Assembly: GCA_934667125.1 (NCBI GenBank)
Contig: CAKULF010000005.1
Location: forward strand, 1-64,000
Length of the DNA: 64,000 bases
From: an uncultured Candidatus Melainabacteria bacterium
Lineage (GTDB): Bacteria > Cyanobacteriota > Vampirovibrionia > Gastranaerophilales > Gastranaerophilaceae
Reading direction: 5' to 3'
In this document: positions 7,024 to 14,391 of the stretch, piece by piece
Numbering within the stretch: the stretch's first letter is position 1
Layout: each line of letters starts with the position of its first letter
The notes under the pieces: generated by a model
The model's database searches: none
Told to the model about the DNA's origin: nothing
Seen by the model: only the letters and a program-made list of their open reading frames with translations
Program-made: the position numbers and the translations under genes

Positions 7024-8421
7024 ATGGCTAAAACAAAAACAAAATGGGTTTGTCAAAATTGCGGATACGAAACAGTATCATATTTAGGAAAATGCCCTGA
7101 ATGCAACCAATTTGGGACTTTAGTTGAAGAAATCAGCCAAGTTACACCAAAAATTGAAAATTCAAAACCCTCAAATATAATCAATTCTGATATTAAAATC
7201 ACCAAAATTAACGAAATAGAACTTGACGACAAAATTCGCTTCAAAAGCGGAATTGATGAACTGGATAGGGTTCTTGGCGGCGGTTTTGTTCAAGGCTCAC
7301 TTTGCCTTTTGGCGGGCGACCCTGGGATAGGCAAATCTACACTTGTTTTGCAAACGACGAAAAATATTTGCGAAATTAAAAATAATAATGAAAATTTAAA
7401 AGTTTTATACGTTTGCGCAGAAGAAAGCCCTTCTCAAGTTAAATTGAGGGCGAAAAGGCTTGGTATTGCGCCCGATAACTTATATTTAACCAATCAAGTT
7501 TGCATTGATGAAGTTATTAATATGTTGGATACGATAAATCCCGATTTTTTAATTGTGGATAGTATTCAAAGTGTCTTTTGTGCAACTATAACAAGCTCTT
7601 CGGGCAGCGTTTCTCAAATTAGAGAATGCACAAATCTTTTAATGCGCATTGCAAAACAAAGAAATATAACTACAATTATAATCGGTCATGTGACCAAAGA
7701 GGGCAATATTGCAGGTCCTAAGGTGCTTGAACACATGGTTGATTGCGTTATAAATTTTGAGGGGGATAAATATAAGCAATATCGCATTTTGAGATGTATT
7801 AAGAACCGTTTTGGAACGATATCAGAAGTTGGTGTGTTCAAAATGGAAGATGATGGGCTTGTTGAAGTTAATTCGCCATCTCAAATGCTATTAAATGAAT
7901 ACACTCAAGCTAGTGGCGCAAGCGTTGTAGCCACTTTAGAGGGCAGCCGAGTATTTTTACACGAAATTCAAGCTTTAGTCGGTTCAACAAGCTATACAAA
8001 TCCTCGCCGAGTAGCCGTAGGAATAGACTATAACAGGCTTTTGCAGGTCTTGGCGGTTTTAGAAAAGAAAGTCGGATTAAATTTATCAAAACAAGATGTT
8101 TATGTTAATGTTGTTGGGGGCATTGATATCATAGAACCAAGCTATGACTTGGCTTTAGCCCTTTCAATTATAAGCTCTATTCGTGATATTCCAATCAGTA
8201 ATACGACTATTATTATTGGCGAGGTTGGACTATTGGGCGAAATCAGATACGTCGATAACATTGAACGACGCTTGAAAGAGGCTTATAAACTTGGTTTTAC
8301 GAGAGCAATTATTCCAAAAGTTTCGGATAAAACTTATTTGAAGATTAAAGATATCGGACTTGAAATTAAACAGGTCGGAAAACTGACTGAGGCGATTATT
8401 CAAGGGTTGAAACAAGAGTAA
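7024..8421 (+). CDS. radA: RadA (Sms), DNA repair and branch-migration ATPase
   Basis: 465 residues, full length. An N-terminal four-cysteine zinc finger (C10, C13, C24, C27; CQNCG...GKCPEC) is followed by a RecA-like core with Walker A GDPGIGKST (98-106), the RadA-specific KNRFG motif (260-264) and a C-terminal Lon-protease-like domain (QDVYVNVVGGIDIIEPSYDLALALSII). RadA is a DnaB-like helicase that helps extend recombination intermediates. It has its own promoter and apparently no 5' leader. Downstream begins a 1.35-kb repeat island with no obvious terminator. Confidence 0.96.
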   Translation: MAKTKTKWVCQNCGYETVSYLGKCPECNQFGTLVEEISQVTPKIENSKPSNIINSDIKITKINEIELDDKIRFKSGIDELDRVLGGGFVQGSLCLLAGDPGIGKSTLVLQTTKNICEIKNNNENLKVLYVCAEESPSQVKLRAKRLGIAPDNLYLTNQVCIDEVINMLDTINPDFLIVDSIQSVFCATITSSSGSVSQIRECTNLLMRIAKQRNITTIIIGHVTKEGNIAGPKVLEHMVDCVINFEGDKYKQYRILRCIKNRFGTISEVGVFKMEDDGLVEVNSPSQMLLNEYTQASGASVVATLEGSRVFLHEIQALVGSTSYTNPRRVAVGIDYNRLLQVLAVLEKKVGLNLSKQDVYVNVVGGIDIIEPSYDLALALSIISSIRDIPISNTTIIIGEVGLLGEIRYVDNIERRLKEAYKLGFTRAIIPKVSDKTYLKIKDIGLEIKQVGKLTEAIIQGLKQE

Positions 8422-8626
8422 AGAAACACTGCAAAACAACAACCAGCTATCAAAGATTTTTTAAAAATAGAAAGTTTATCGATAGCCAACTTGTTAGTGT
8501 TAATTTTATTTAACGATTTCTAAACTTTTAAACGGATAAAAATTTTTTAATAACTTTTTTAAGTTAATTTTATTTAACAATTTCCGAACTCTTAAATTCT
8601 TGGACACTTCAACATTACCTGTAACA

Positions 8627-8657
8627 CGTCGCCCTGAACTCGTTTCAGGGTCTTAAA
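8627..8657. repeat. CCCTGAAAC palindromic repeat, copy 2
   Basis: Inverted relative to copy 1: CGTCGCCCTGAACTC then GTTTCAGGGTCTTAAA. Confidence 0.75.
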
Positions 8658-8860
8658 GTTGTTGAGGACGGGACAAAAATTTACAAACTAAGCCATTTAT
8701 CGATAGCCAGTTTTCATTCCGATGTTTATTACTTTAAGAACAACTTTTAAATAGGGAAAATAAAAATAAGGCAAAAGAAAACAGAACAAAAGAAGAAAAC
8801 AGTACTTGCTTCAACCCTTTGACTATCAAAGAAAATCTACAGCATAGCAAAAATTACAAC

Positions 8861-8993
8861 CAACTAACCAAAACCCACAAAACGAAAGGTGGGAGGGCAA
8901 GCTACCTTCATGAAAATCGGGGTATAAAAAGCGCAACTGATGTCTGTTATCTTTCTAGTGCGCCCGACTCTCCTTTCGAGGGTTTTGGTTAAT
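8861..8993 (+). repeat. ~131-bp structured element, copy 1
   Basis: Bounded by the 11-base inverted repeat AACCAAAACCC / GGGTTTTGGTT. The inside contains GGTGGGAGGGCAAGCTACC, ATCGGGGTATAAAAAGCGC, AACTGATGTCTGTTATC and GCGCCCGACTCTCC-type stretches shared with the inverted copy at 25824-25954; about ten differences over the unit by eye. No reading frame is conserved between copies. Candidate MITE or structured RNA. Confidence 0.65.
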
Positions 8994-9009
8994 GATATTT
9001 AGGCTTTTT

Positions 9010-9085
9010 CTTTTTACTTTTGGTTCCGTTTTCTTTTTCTTAATGCCAAAAAGAAAAAGAAAATGAACAAATTAAGAACGTAATC
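9010..9085. repeat. TTTTGGTTCCGTTTTC inverted-repeat element, copy 1
   Basis: CTTTTGGTTCCGTTTTCTTT, a short loop (near AATGCC), then AAAAAGAAAAAGAAAATGAAC. It follows the ~131-bp element directly, and the same pair of elements occurs in reverse order and orientation at 25720-25954. A third copy of this part alone lies at 25486-25570. Confidence 0.6.
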
Positions 9086-9280
9086 TATAGCCAAAGAGGG
9101 ATTGAAAGTTTTGGCTATCGATAAATTTATTATCTTAGAGATTTCTTTGATAGCCACACAGTTGTTTGAAGTTTGGTTTTTACTCAAAACTTACTATTTA
9201 GACAATAGGTATTAGGGTGAAAAGTTGGCTATAGAAAAAATGCTAATTTTCGGATTTTCGTCTAGTTTTCAAAGATTTCA

Positions 9281-9308
9281 AGACCCTGAAACGGGGTTCA
9301 GGGCGACG
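9281..9308. repeat. CCCTGAAAC palindromic repeat, copy 3
   Basis: AGACCCTGAAACGGGGTTCAGGGCGACG, one arm slightly changed from copy 1. Confidence 0.7.
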
Positions 9309-9335
9309 TCCTAAGGAAATATTTGGGTAGCTATG

Positions 9336-9373
9336 GGTGATAAATAATTGTTGGATTAGCAAATCCAACCTAC
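9336..9373 (+). repeat. TTGGATT dyad repeat, copy 1
   Basis: GATAAATAATTGTTGGATT-AGC-AAATCCAACCT, a small hairpin repeated at about 9683-9719 behind another CCCTGAAAC palindrome, giving two direct composite copies some 345 bases apart. Confidence 0.6.
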
Positions 9374-9602
9374 GATTTTAAGGATTTCTTTGATAGCCAA
9401 GGTTTTTCTTTTTTTTATTTCATGTTTAAAATTCTTTGATAGCAGTTTTCTATTGCGAAGAATTATGTTTAAAATAATTAATTATAGGGTTTTTAAAATT
9501 TCTTTGATAGTCGGTTCTTATTAAATAATCAATGTTGAGATAGGTTTTGGCTATCGAAGAATTGGTAATTTTTAAATTTTGGTTCAGCTTTCAACAATCT
9601 TA

Positions 9603-9631
9603 AGACCCTGAAACGTAGTTCAGGGTGACGG
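9603..9631. repeat. CCCTGAAAC palindromic repeat, copy 4
   Basis: AGACCCTGAAACGTAGTTCAGGGTGACG in the fabF downstream region. Confidence 0.7.
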
Positions 9632-9727
9632 ATTTCGGGAGTTCAAGGCGACGTTTGAGAGAGTACGTTGAGGTGGCTATGAGTGATAAATAATTGTTGG
9701 ATTAGTAAATCCAACCTGCTAAACATA

Positions 9728-9755
9728 AAAATCGCCCACAAAAGCAGGCGATTTT
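9728..9755 (-). terminator. fabF terminator
   Basis: Stem AAAATCGCC/GGCGATTTT with flanking T-runs, read on the minus strand, about 20 bases after the fabF stop codon. Confidence 0.85.
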
Positions 9756-9773
9756 TATTTTATATCTTAATCC

Positions 9774-11039
9774 TTAGCCATTATATTTCTTAAACAAAAT
9801 TGAAGCATTTTGTCCACCAAAACCAAAAGAATTAGTCAAAGCATAATCAACTTCTTCTTTAATGGCTTTATTTGGAACATAATTCAAATTTGCAACTTCA
9901 GGATCTTGGTTATCCAAATTGATTGTTGGCGGAATAATTCCATCTGTGATTGCTTTAATACAAACAATTGACTCTGTTGCGCCGGTTGCACCAATCATGT
10001 GTCCGTGCATAGATTTTGTTGAAGAAACTTTCAAATTTTTGTTTGTATCTAAATCGCCAAAAACCTTAGCAATAGCATTTGATTCAGCTATATCGCCAAG
10101 ATGTGTTGAAGTTCCGTGAGCATTGATATAATCGACTTTGCTTGGTTCGATTTGAGCGTCAGCAACTGCTAATTCCATTGATTTTGCAGCCCCTGCACCA
10201 GTTGGATCGGGAGCAACCATATCATAAGCATCACCTGTTTGACCATAGCCAACAATTTCAGCATAAATTTTAGCGCCACGGTTAAGTGCATGCTCTAATT
10301 CTTCAACGATTAACACAGCGCCGCCTTCGCCCATAACAAAGCCATCTCTATCGATATCATAAGGACGAGAAGCTTTTGTCGGCTCGTCGTTTCTTTTTGA
10401 TAAGGTTCTTGCTGCGCAAAATGCACCAATACCAATGTGTGTCATAACTGCTTCAGCGCCACCTGCAATGATAACATCAGCGTCGCCATATTGAATTGAG
10501 CGAAAAGCGTCGCCAACACAATGAGCACTTGTTGCACAAGCTGTTACAATTGCCTTATTTAAGCCTTTTGCGCCATGACGCATTGAAACACGTCCTGCTG
10601 CCATGTTTGAAATTAACATAGGAATAGTGAATGGTGAGCATTTTGATGGTCCTCTTTCAATGATTGCCTTATGTTGTTTTTCAAAAGTATCAAATCCGCC
10701 TGCGCCTGAGCCAACAATAACGCCAACTCTGTATGGGTCTTCTTTAGATATATCCAATCCGCTGTCTTTAACCGCTTCATCAGAAGCCACGCAAGCAAAT
10801 TGAGTGTATCTGTCCATACGTTTCATTTCTTTTGCGTCTAAATAATTATTTTCAAGCACTTCGCTTTCAAAACTTGTAGATTCACCCCCAAAAGTAACAA
10901 GGTGACCTTCTAGCGGCATTCTTGTAATTCTTTTTATCCCTGAAACACCATTAATAATGTTATTCCAAAACTTTTCAACACCACATCCATAAGGACTAAC
11001 CAAACCCATTCCGGTAACAACTACACGTCTTTTGCTCAT
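9774..11039 (-). CDS. fabF: 3-oxoacyl-[ACP] synthase II (KAS II)
   Basis: 421 residues, full length. The Cys-His-His triad of KAS II is visible: C168 in TACATSAH, H308 in NAHGTSTHLGD and H345 in STKSMHGHMIGATGA. It condenses malonyl-ACP with acyl-ACP to elongate fatty acids in the cytoplasm. AGGAG ribosome site 9 bases before the ATG. It follows acpP with about 100 bases between, holding a weak hairpin that could trim read-through, so the pair likely forms an acpP-fabF operon as in many bacteria. Confidence 0.96.
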   Translation of the reverse strand: MSKRRVVVTGMGLVSPYGCGVEKFWNNIINGVSGIKRITRMPLEGHLVTFGGESTSFESEVLENNYLDAKEMKRMDRYTQFACVASDEAVKDSGLDISKEDPYRVGVIVGSGAGGFDTFEKQHKAIIERGPSKCSPFTIPMLISNMAAGRVSMRHGAKGLNKAIVTACATSAHCVGDAFRSIQYGDADVIIAGGAEAVMTHIGIGAFCAARTLSKRNDEPTKASRPYDIDRDGFVMGEGGAVLIVEELEHALNRGAKIYAEIVGYGQTGDAYDMVAPDPTGAGAAKSMELAVADAQIEPSKVDYINAHGTSTHLGDIAESNAIAKVFGDLDTNKNLKVSSTKSMHGHMIGATGATESIVCIKAITDGIIPPTINLDNQDPEVANLNYVPNKAIKEEVDYALTNSFGFGGQNASILFKKYNG

Positions 11040-11083
11040 TAATAATTCTCCTAAAATCCTTTAATTTTTCGATTTGTAAAATA

Positions 11084-11112
11084 AAAGACTGCACCAAAAA
11101 AATGCAGTCTTT
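11084..11112 (-). terminator. Hairpin between acpP and fabF
   Basis: Stem AAAGACTGCA/TGCAGTCTTT followed on the minus strand by TTATTTTA. A possible partial terminator giving more acpP than fabF transcript. Confidence 0.6.
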
Positions 11113-11140
11113 AAATTTATTTAATAAGTTACACCGTCAA

Positions 11141-11377
11141 TTATTGGTGAGCTTCGATATAAGAAACTGCATCTTGAACTGTTGCGATTTTTTCAGCGTC
11201 TTCATCAGGAATTTCACAACCGAATGCTTCTTCAAAAGCCATAACTAATTCAACTGTATCTAATGAATCAGCACCAAGGTCAGCTGTGAAAGATGCTGTT
11301 GGAGTAACTAATGCTTCATCTACGCTTAATTGATCTATTACAACTTTTTTTACTTTTTCAAAAATTTCTGTACTCAT
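11141..11377 (-). CDS. acpP: Acyl carrier protein
   Basis: 78 residues, acidic. The phosphopantetheine attachment serine is S38 in the motif GADSLDTVELVMAFEE. It carries growing acyl chains for the fatty acid synthase (and FabF next door). GAGG ribosome site upstream. Length and sequence are typical. Confidence 0.96.
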   Translation of the reverse strand: MSTEIFEKVKKVVIDQLSVDEALVTPTASFTADLGADSLDTVELVMAFEEAFGCEIPDEDAEKIATVQDAVSYIEAHQ

Positions 11378-11494
11378 TTTTACCTCAATTTAATAATACT
11401 AAACTTTACATGATTGATTATACAAGCTACAAAATATTTTTGCAAATTTATTTACATTTGTTTAAAAAAATAAGCCTAAATATCTCTAATACAC

Positions 11495-11522
11495 ACAAAA
11501 AAGGGGTAAAATACCCCTTTAA
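11495..11522 (-). terminator. Terminator of the small-peptide pair
   Basis: Perfect stem AAAGGGGTA/TACCCCTTT with a three-base loop; on the minus strand it is followed by six T residues. It lies about 60 bases beyond the stop of the 47-residue gene. Confidence 0.8.
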
Positions 11523-11579
11523 AACCATTGTCTAGTAGCTTTTCGCTTTATATACTTTATATACCCTTATTTCTAACTT

Positions 11580-11723
11580 TTAAGCATTAAATGCTGAAAT
11601 TGTAATTGACGAATTCATGTCAGTATTTATTGATTTTTCAATGTAATTTATTGTCCAAATTAACATTGTGCAAGATACGATTAATAATGCTGCTAATAAT
11701 ATATTTGTTATTCTGATATCCAT
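11580..11723 (-). CDS. Single-span small membrane protein (47 residues)
   Basis: Start ATG at 11723, stop TAA at 11580-11582. One hydrophobic helix, about residues 7-24 (NILLAALLIVSCTMLIW), then a polar tail rich in Asn/Ser/Thr. A clean ribosome site (GATGAGGG, about 8 bases before the ATG) supports translation. It lies 25 bases downstream of the 54-residue gene and is followed by a terminator, so the two form a tiny operon. No family recognised; a peptide that acts at the membrane or aids export is possible, not shown. Confidence 0.55.
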   Translation of the reverse strand: MDIRITNILLAALLIVSCTMLIWTINYIEKSINTDMNSSITISAFNA

Positions 11724-11748
11724 TTTTAAAACCCTCATCTAAATTCAA

Positions 11749-11913
11749 CTATGCTACAGCGCAGAATGATGAAGATGATGAAGTTGAAGCAGTGTTGAAG
11801 CTTCCTGTATATGCAACGCTTCCAGCGGTTTCAACAGGTGCTGCTTGAGCAATTGAGCCAGCTGTTTCAGGTTTTTGTAATGAAGCTAAAGTGTTAGAAA
11901 TAAAGTTAAACAT
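11749..11913 (-). CDS. Small Ser/Thr/Ala-rich peptide (54 residues)
   Basis: Start ATG at 11913, stop TAG at 11749-11751. A strong AAGGAG lies 8 bases before the start. The sequence opens MFNFISNTLASLQKPETAGS, contains two similar ETAGS segments (residues 16-20 and 29-33), and ends in a Ser/Thr-rich stretch with one cysteine (TASTSSSSSFCAVA). No signal peptide or domain. The tail resembles precursor or secreted peptides, but no modification enzyme lies nearby, so this is only a suggestion. Confidence 0.5.
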   Translation of the reverse strand: MFNFISNTLASLQKPETAGSIAQAAPVETAGSVAYTGSFNTASTSSSSSFCAVA

Positions 11914-12006
11914 ATTTTGTATCTCCTTAGATTTTGTATCGTGCTTACATATATATAAAGTATATACGAAGTATTGAATTTCAGTTTTGGATTATTTTGT
12001 TACAAA

Positions 12007-12129
12007 AGTTAACAAACCCTCGCCAAACGAACTTAGCAATGCTTTGCTTAGTGAGTGCAGGCGAGGGCAGAGGTGTGCGTAAAAAGGCTAAAATGATGAG
12101 TTTTAGCCTTTTTTAAGCCGTACCGTGGC
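12007..12129 (-). repeat. TCATC-loop modular repeat, copy B
   Basis: Minus orientation. Box GGTACGGCTT (12114-12123), hairpin 1 with perfect 13-base arms at 12081-12093 and 12101-12113 and loop CTCATCA, linker ACGCACACCTCTGCC (12066-12080), hairpin 2 with perfect 8-bp outer stem CCCTCGCC/GGCGAGGG (12017-12024, 12060-12067) around the CTAAGCAAAGCATTGCTAAG core, and the TTTGTTAACTTTTGTAACA tail shared with copy A2. Confidence 0.75.
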
Positions 12130-12316
12130 GACGCCCTAATTTTCTTGCCGAGTTTCCGAGGCTTAGAAAATGAAAGCGCCCTTGGGGTGCGTGGAAATTT
12201 TTAATTTCCTCAGGAGCAACAACCTTATAGCATTGTTTATTCTTTGAAATTTAGAATTCCACAAAGCTTTGGCTCCTGACAAATCAAAGATTTGAAACGT
12301 CGCCATGGTACGGCTT
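12115..12316. repeat. Long inverted repeat between copies B and C
   Basis: AAGCCGTACCGTGGCGACG at 12115-12133 is answered by its complement (18 of 19 bases) at 12298-12316. The ~165 bases inside hold further complementary parts (GTGGAAATTT/AAATTTAGAATTCCAC, AGGAGC/GCTCCT) and no reading frame. The unit looks like a MITE or the fused head-to-head junction of two repeats. Confidence 0.65.
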
Positions 12317-12413
12317 AAAAGAACCCGAAAAGATGATTTTCGGGTTCTTTACGCACACCTTTGCCTTTAGCCTTACTTGCTAAGTCAGGTCTGACTAAGC
12401 AAGTAAGGCTAAA
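12308..12413 (+). repeat. TCATC-loop modular repeat, copy C
   Basis: Box GGTACGGCTT (12307-12316), hairpin 1 with perfect 14-base arms at 12318-12331 and 12337-12350 and loop GATGA (the complement of TCATC), linker ACGCACACCTTTGCC (12351-12365), hairpin 2 with 22 of 23 bases paired (12366-12388 with 12391-12413). It ends six bases before the rnpB terminator. Confidence 0.75.
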
Positions 12414-12418
12414 GGTAT

Positions 12419-12441
12419 AAAAAACTGCCCACAAGGGGCAG
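12419..12441 (-). terminator. rnpB terminator
   Basis: CTGCCC/GGGCAG stem with a 5-base loop followed on the minus strand by TTTTTT, directly after the RNase P P1 helix. Confidence 0.85.
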
Positions 12442-12911
12442 AAAGTCGAGTATAAGCCGAGTTCTGTAATAAGATAGTTATCTGTCTAATGCGTTTTTTT
12501 ATGTGAATTAACTTAATAAACGGAAATAGCACCTTTCACAAATTCAAACTTGCAGCCATTCGGGGTTTACCTAGCCTGATATTTCACAATATCAGCTGGT
12601 GAGCTCTTACCTCACCGTTGCACAATCGCTATAAAATAGCATTTTTCTTTTCTGTGGCACTTTCCTCGCCCTCACGGACACTTGGATTTCCCAAGCAAAT
12701 TGCTATTTTGACTGCCCGGACTTTCCTCACACCCTGATAAAGGATAGGGTACCTATACTCTTGCTTTGCAAGAGGGTGGTACGGTTTCGCATTCGCCACC
12801 TGCTCATCGCAGCTGGCTTCATGCTTCACACACCTATGCCCTTGTCTGAGCTTGCTAAGCAAAGCATTACTAAGCTCGCTTGACAAGGGTGCGCAACTAT
12901 CAGTCGACTTT
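12442..12911 (-). ncRNA. rnpB: RNase P RNA, with an enlarged P3 region
   Basis: Minus strand. Universal parts are present: the P4 strand and its context GAGGAAAGTCCGGGC (near 12718-12732), GGTAAACCCCG in the middle, and ACAGAACTCGGCTTATA near the 3' end. P1 pairs AAAGTCGA (12904-12911) with TCGACTTT (12442-12449); P2 pairs GATAGTT (12895-12901) with AACTATC (12473-12479). About 160 bases separate P2 from P4, far more than the usual 40-60, because copy D of the dispersed repeat (12776-12890) sits there; an outer CACCCT/AGGGTG pairing could still close P3. This RNA matures the 5' ends of tRNAs. Confidence 0.93.
12777..12890 (+). repeat. TCATC-loop modular repeat, copy D, inside rnpB
   Basis: Antisense to rnpB. 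Box GGTACGGTTT (12778-12787), hairpin 1 with arms GCAT..GCCACCTGC and GCAGCTGGC..ATGC and loop TCATC (12804-12808), linker TTCACACACCTATGCC (12825-12840), hairpin 2 with perfect outer stem CCCTTGTC/GACAAGGG (12839-12846, 12882-12889) and inner GAGCTT/AAGCTC around the shared GCTAAGCAAAGCATTACTAAGC core. Confidence 0.75.
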
Positions 12912-13003
12912 TTTATTCAATTTTCTATAATTTTATCACAAATTCAGCCCATCCATAGCAAAAAAATATATTTTTACTACTTTAAATTATTAAAGTTTTG
13001 GGA

Positions 13004-13009
13004 TATAAT
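13004..13009 (+). promoter_or_regulatory. -10 box of the Clp-N gene, predicted leaderless
   Basis: TATAAT ends seven bases before the ATG at 13017, so transcription would begin at or next to the start codon. The -35 region (TTTAAA, about 12981) is weak. Confidence 0.55.
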
Positions 13010-13016
13010 CTAGGAA

Positions 13017-14390
13017 ATGTTTGAAAAATTTACACAAAAAGCAATAGACGTCGTTCAATCTGCGCAAAATTACGCACTTCAATTTTGCCACGAAAAAGTG
13101 CTATCTCAGCACATTTTACTTGGTCTTGTTCTTCAAACAAAAGGCGTTCAGGCAAAAATTTTGAATTTTGATAAAATTAACTTTGGCGAATTGACCCTAG
13201 AAGTCCACTCCAGCGCTCCAATCAACCCAAATGAAAAAAATAACGCTATTCAATTTTCAAAAAGCGCTCAAGACATCTTATCCCTTTCTGTTAAGCTTTC
13301 ACAAGAGCTTAATTCAAAATTTATCATGCCTCAACACATTGCTCTTGCTATATTTTTGAGCAAAGAATCGGGCGCATATAAAATTCTTAAAAAATTTGAT
13401 ATTGATGAAGAAAAAATCATTCCAAATCTAAAAAGAATGTTGGATAAAAGCAAAAATATCAAAAATCAGCACCCCGAAAACAAAATTGAAAACACTCAAT
13501 TAACCAATATTAATACGTTTTTCAAGGAAAAAACAATTTCGCAGCTTTTAAATAATGCTCAAAGCAAAGTTTCAACATCAGGCTACGAAATAATGGGCAC
13601 AGAGCAGATTTTACAAGCAATTTTAGACAATAAAAATTATAAAATTACAGAAATTCTAAACAATTTTGATGTTGATAGCGAAAAATTCACGGAAAAATTA
13701 AAAGATTTTCCATCTCGCAGTTTGGAATTTGAAAATTCTGAAAAACAAATTATATTCACTCCAAACGCTTTTGAAGCGCTGGTTAGAGCGCTTGATTACG
13801 CTAAAGAATCAGGAAGTGTTGGAATTAATCCCGAGCATGTTGTTCTTGGAATTTTAAAATCTAAAAAAGGTATAGCATACAAAATTTTATCTTCTTTAAT
13901 TCCAAATTCTGTTGATTTTGAAGATGTTGTATTAAAAAAATTAAACGATAAAATCCCCGAAACGCTTGCTATTTTAAGATTAGCAAAAGTTGAAGCAAAA
14001 TTTTTAGGCTCATCTACTGTTGGAAGCGAAATGATTTTGCTTGGAATTTTGGCTTATGGCAACGGGGTTGCTTTTGAAGTTCTAAAAAGGCTCGGTATAA
14101 CCCTTAAAGACGCTAGAGGCGAAGTTGAAAAAATATTGAAATCACAAAATTTAATACAAAACGAGCCAACAACATTAAGTTATAGCCCAAGAGCCAAAAA
14201 AATGCTTGAAGTTGCCTATGAAACAGCTCAAGAGCACAAAAGAAGCAAAATTAAATCTGAAAATTTATTATATGGCATTACAAAAATGCCAAATTGCGTT
14301 GCAATGCAGGTTCTAAACACTTTAGGAACAGATATTCTTGAAATTCAACAAGGAATTAAATTGCAACTTTTAGGAAATATGGATTTATAA
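13017..14390 (+). CDS. Protein of three tandem Clp N domains, no ATPase
   Basis: 457 residues. The start MFEKFTQKAIDVVQSAQNYALQF is that of ClpC, and three Clp-N (double Clp repeat) units follow: about 1-145, 175-300 and 310-455. The third is closest to ClpC (TVGSEMILLGILAYGNGVAFEVLKRLGITLKDARGEVEKIL, then YSPRAKKMLEVAYETAQEH). Neither Walker A nor Walker B is present anywhere, so this cannot be an unfoldase. In ClpC the N domain binds substrates and adaptors; an ATPase-free array could sequester adaptors or act as a scaffold. That role is inference. It lies alone, with a -10 box against the ATG. Confidence 0.8.
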   Translation: MFEKFTQKAIDVVQSAQNYALQFCHEKVLSQHILLGLVLQTKGVQAKILNFDKINFGELTLEVHSSAPINPNEKNNAIQFSKSAQDILSLSVKLSQELNSKFIMPQHIALAIFLSKESGAYKILKKFDIDEEKIIPNLKRMLDKSKNIKNQHPENKIENTQLTNINTFFKEKTISQLLNNAQSKVSTSGYEIMGTEQILQAILDNKNYKITEILNNFDVDSEKFTEKLKDFPSRSLEFENSEKQIIFTPNAFEALVRALDYAKESGSVGINPEHVVLGILKSKKGIAYKILSSLIPNSVDFEDVVLKKLNDKIPETLAILRLAKVEAKFLGSSTVGSEMILLGILAYGNGVAFEVLKRLGITLKDARGEVEKILKSQNLIQNEPTTLSYSPRAKKMLEVAYETAQEHKRSKIKSENLLYGITKMPNCVAMQVLNTLGTDILEIQQGIKLQLLGNMDL

Positions 14391-14391
14391 T

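Larger units (their letters stand above)
8422..9773. other. Gene-free repeat island 1
   Basis: 1.35 kb between radA and fabF with no credible coding sequence. It holds many GATAGCC dyads (for example near 8440-8480, 8700, 9060-9160, 9385-9420), three CCCTGAAAC palindromes, one ~131-bp structured element with its flanking TTTTGGTTCCGTTTTC repeat, and two direct copies of GATAAATAATTGTTGGATT followed by AATCCAACCT. It ends with the fabF terminator. Its repeats recur, partly inverted, in the island at 25023-26336. Confidence 0.8.

Noticed and set aside
8422..9773. Insertion sequence remnant in repeat island 1
   Set aside because: Inverted repeats exist, but no transposase fragment is visible in any frame.
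12629..12886. 85-residue open frame antisense to the repeat (minus strand)
   Set aside because: It lies wholly inside RNase P RNA; the conserved rnpB parts and P1/P2 pairing explain the sequence.
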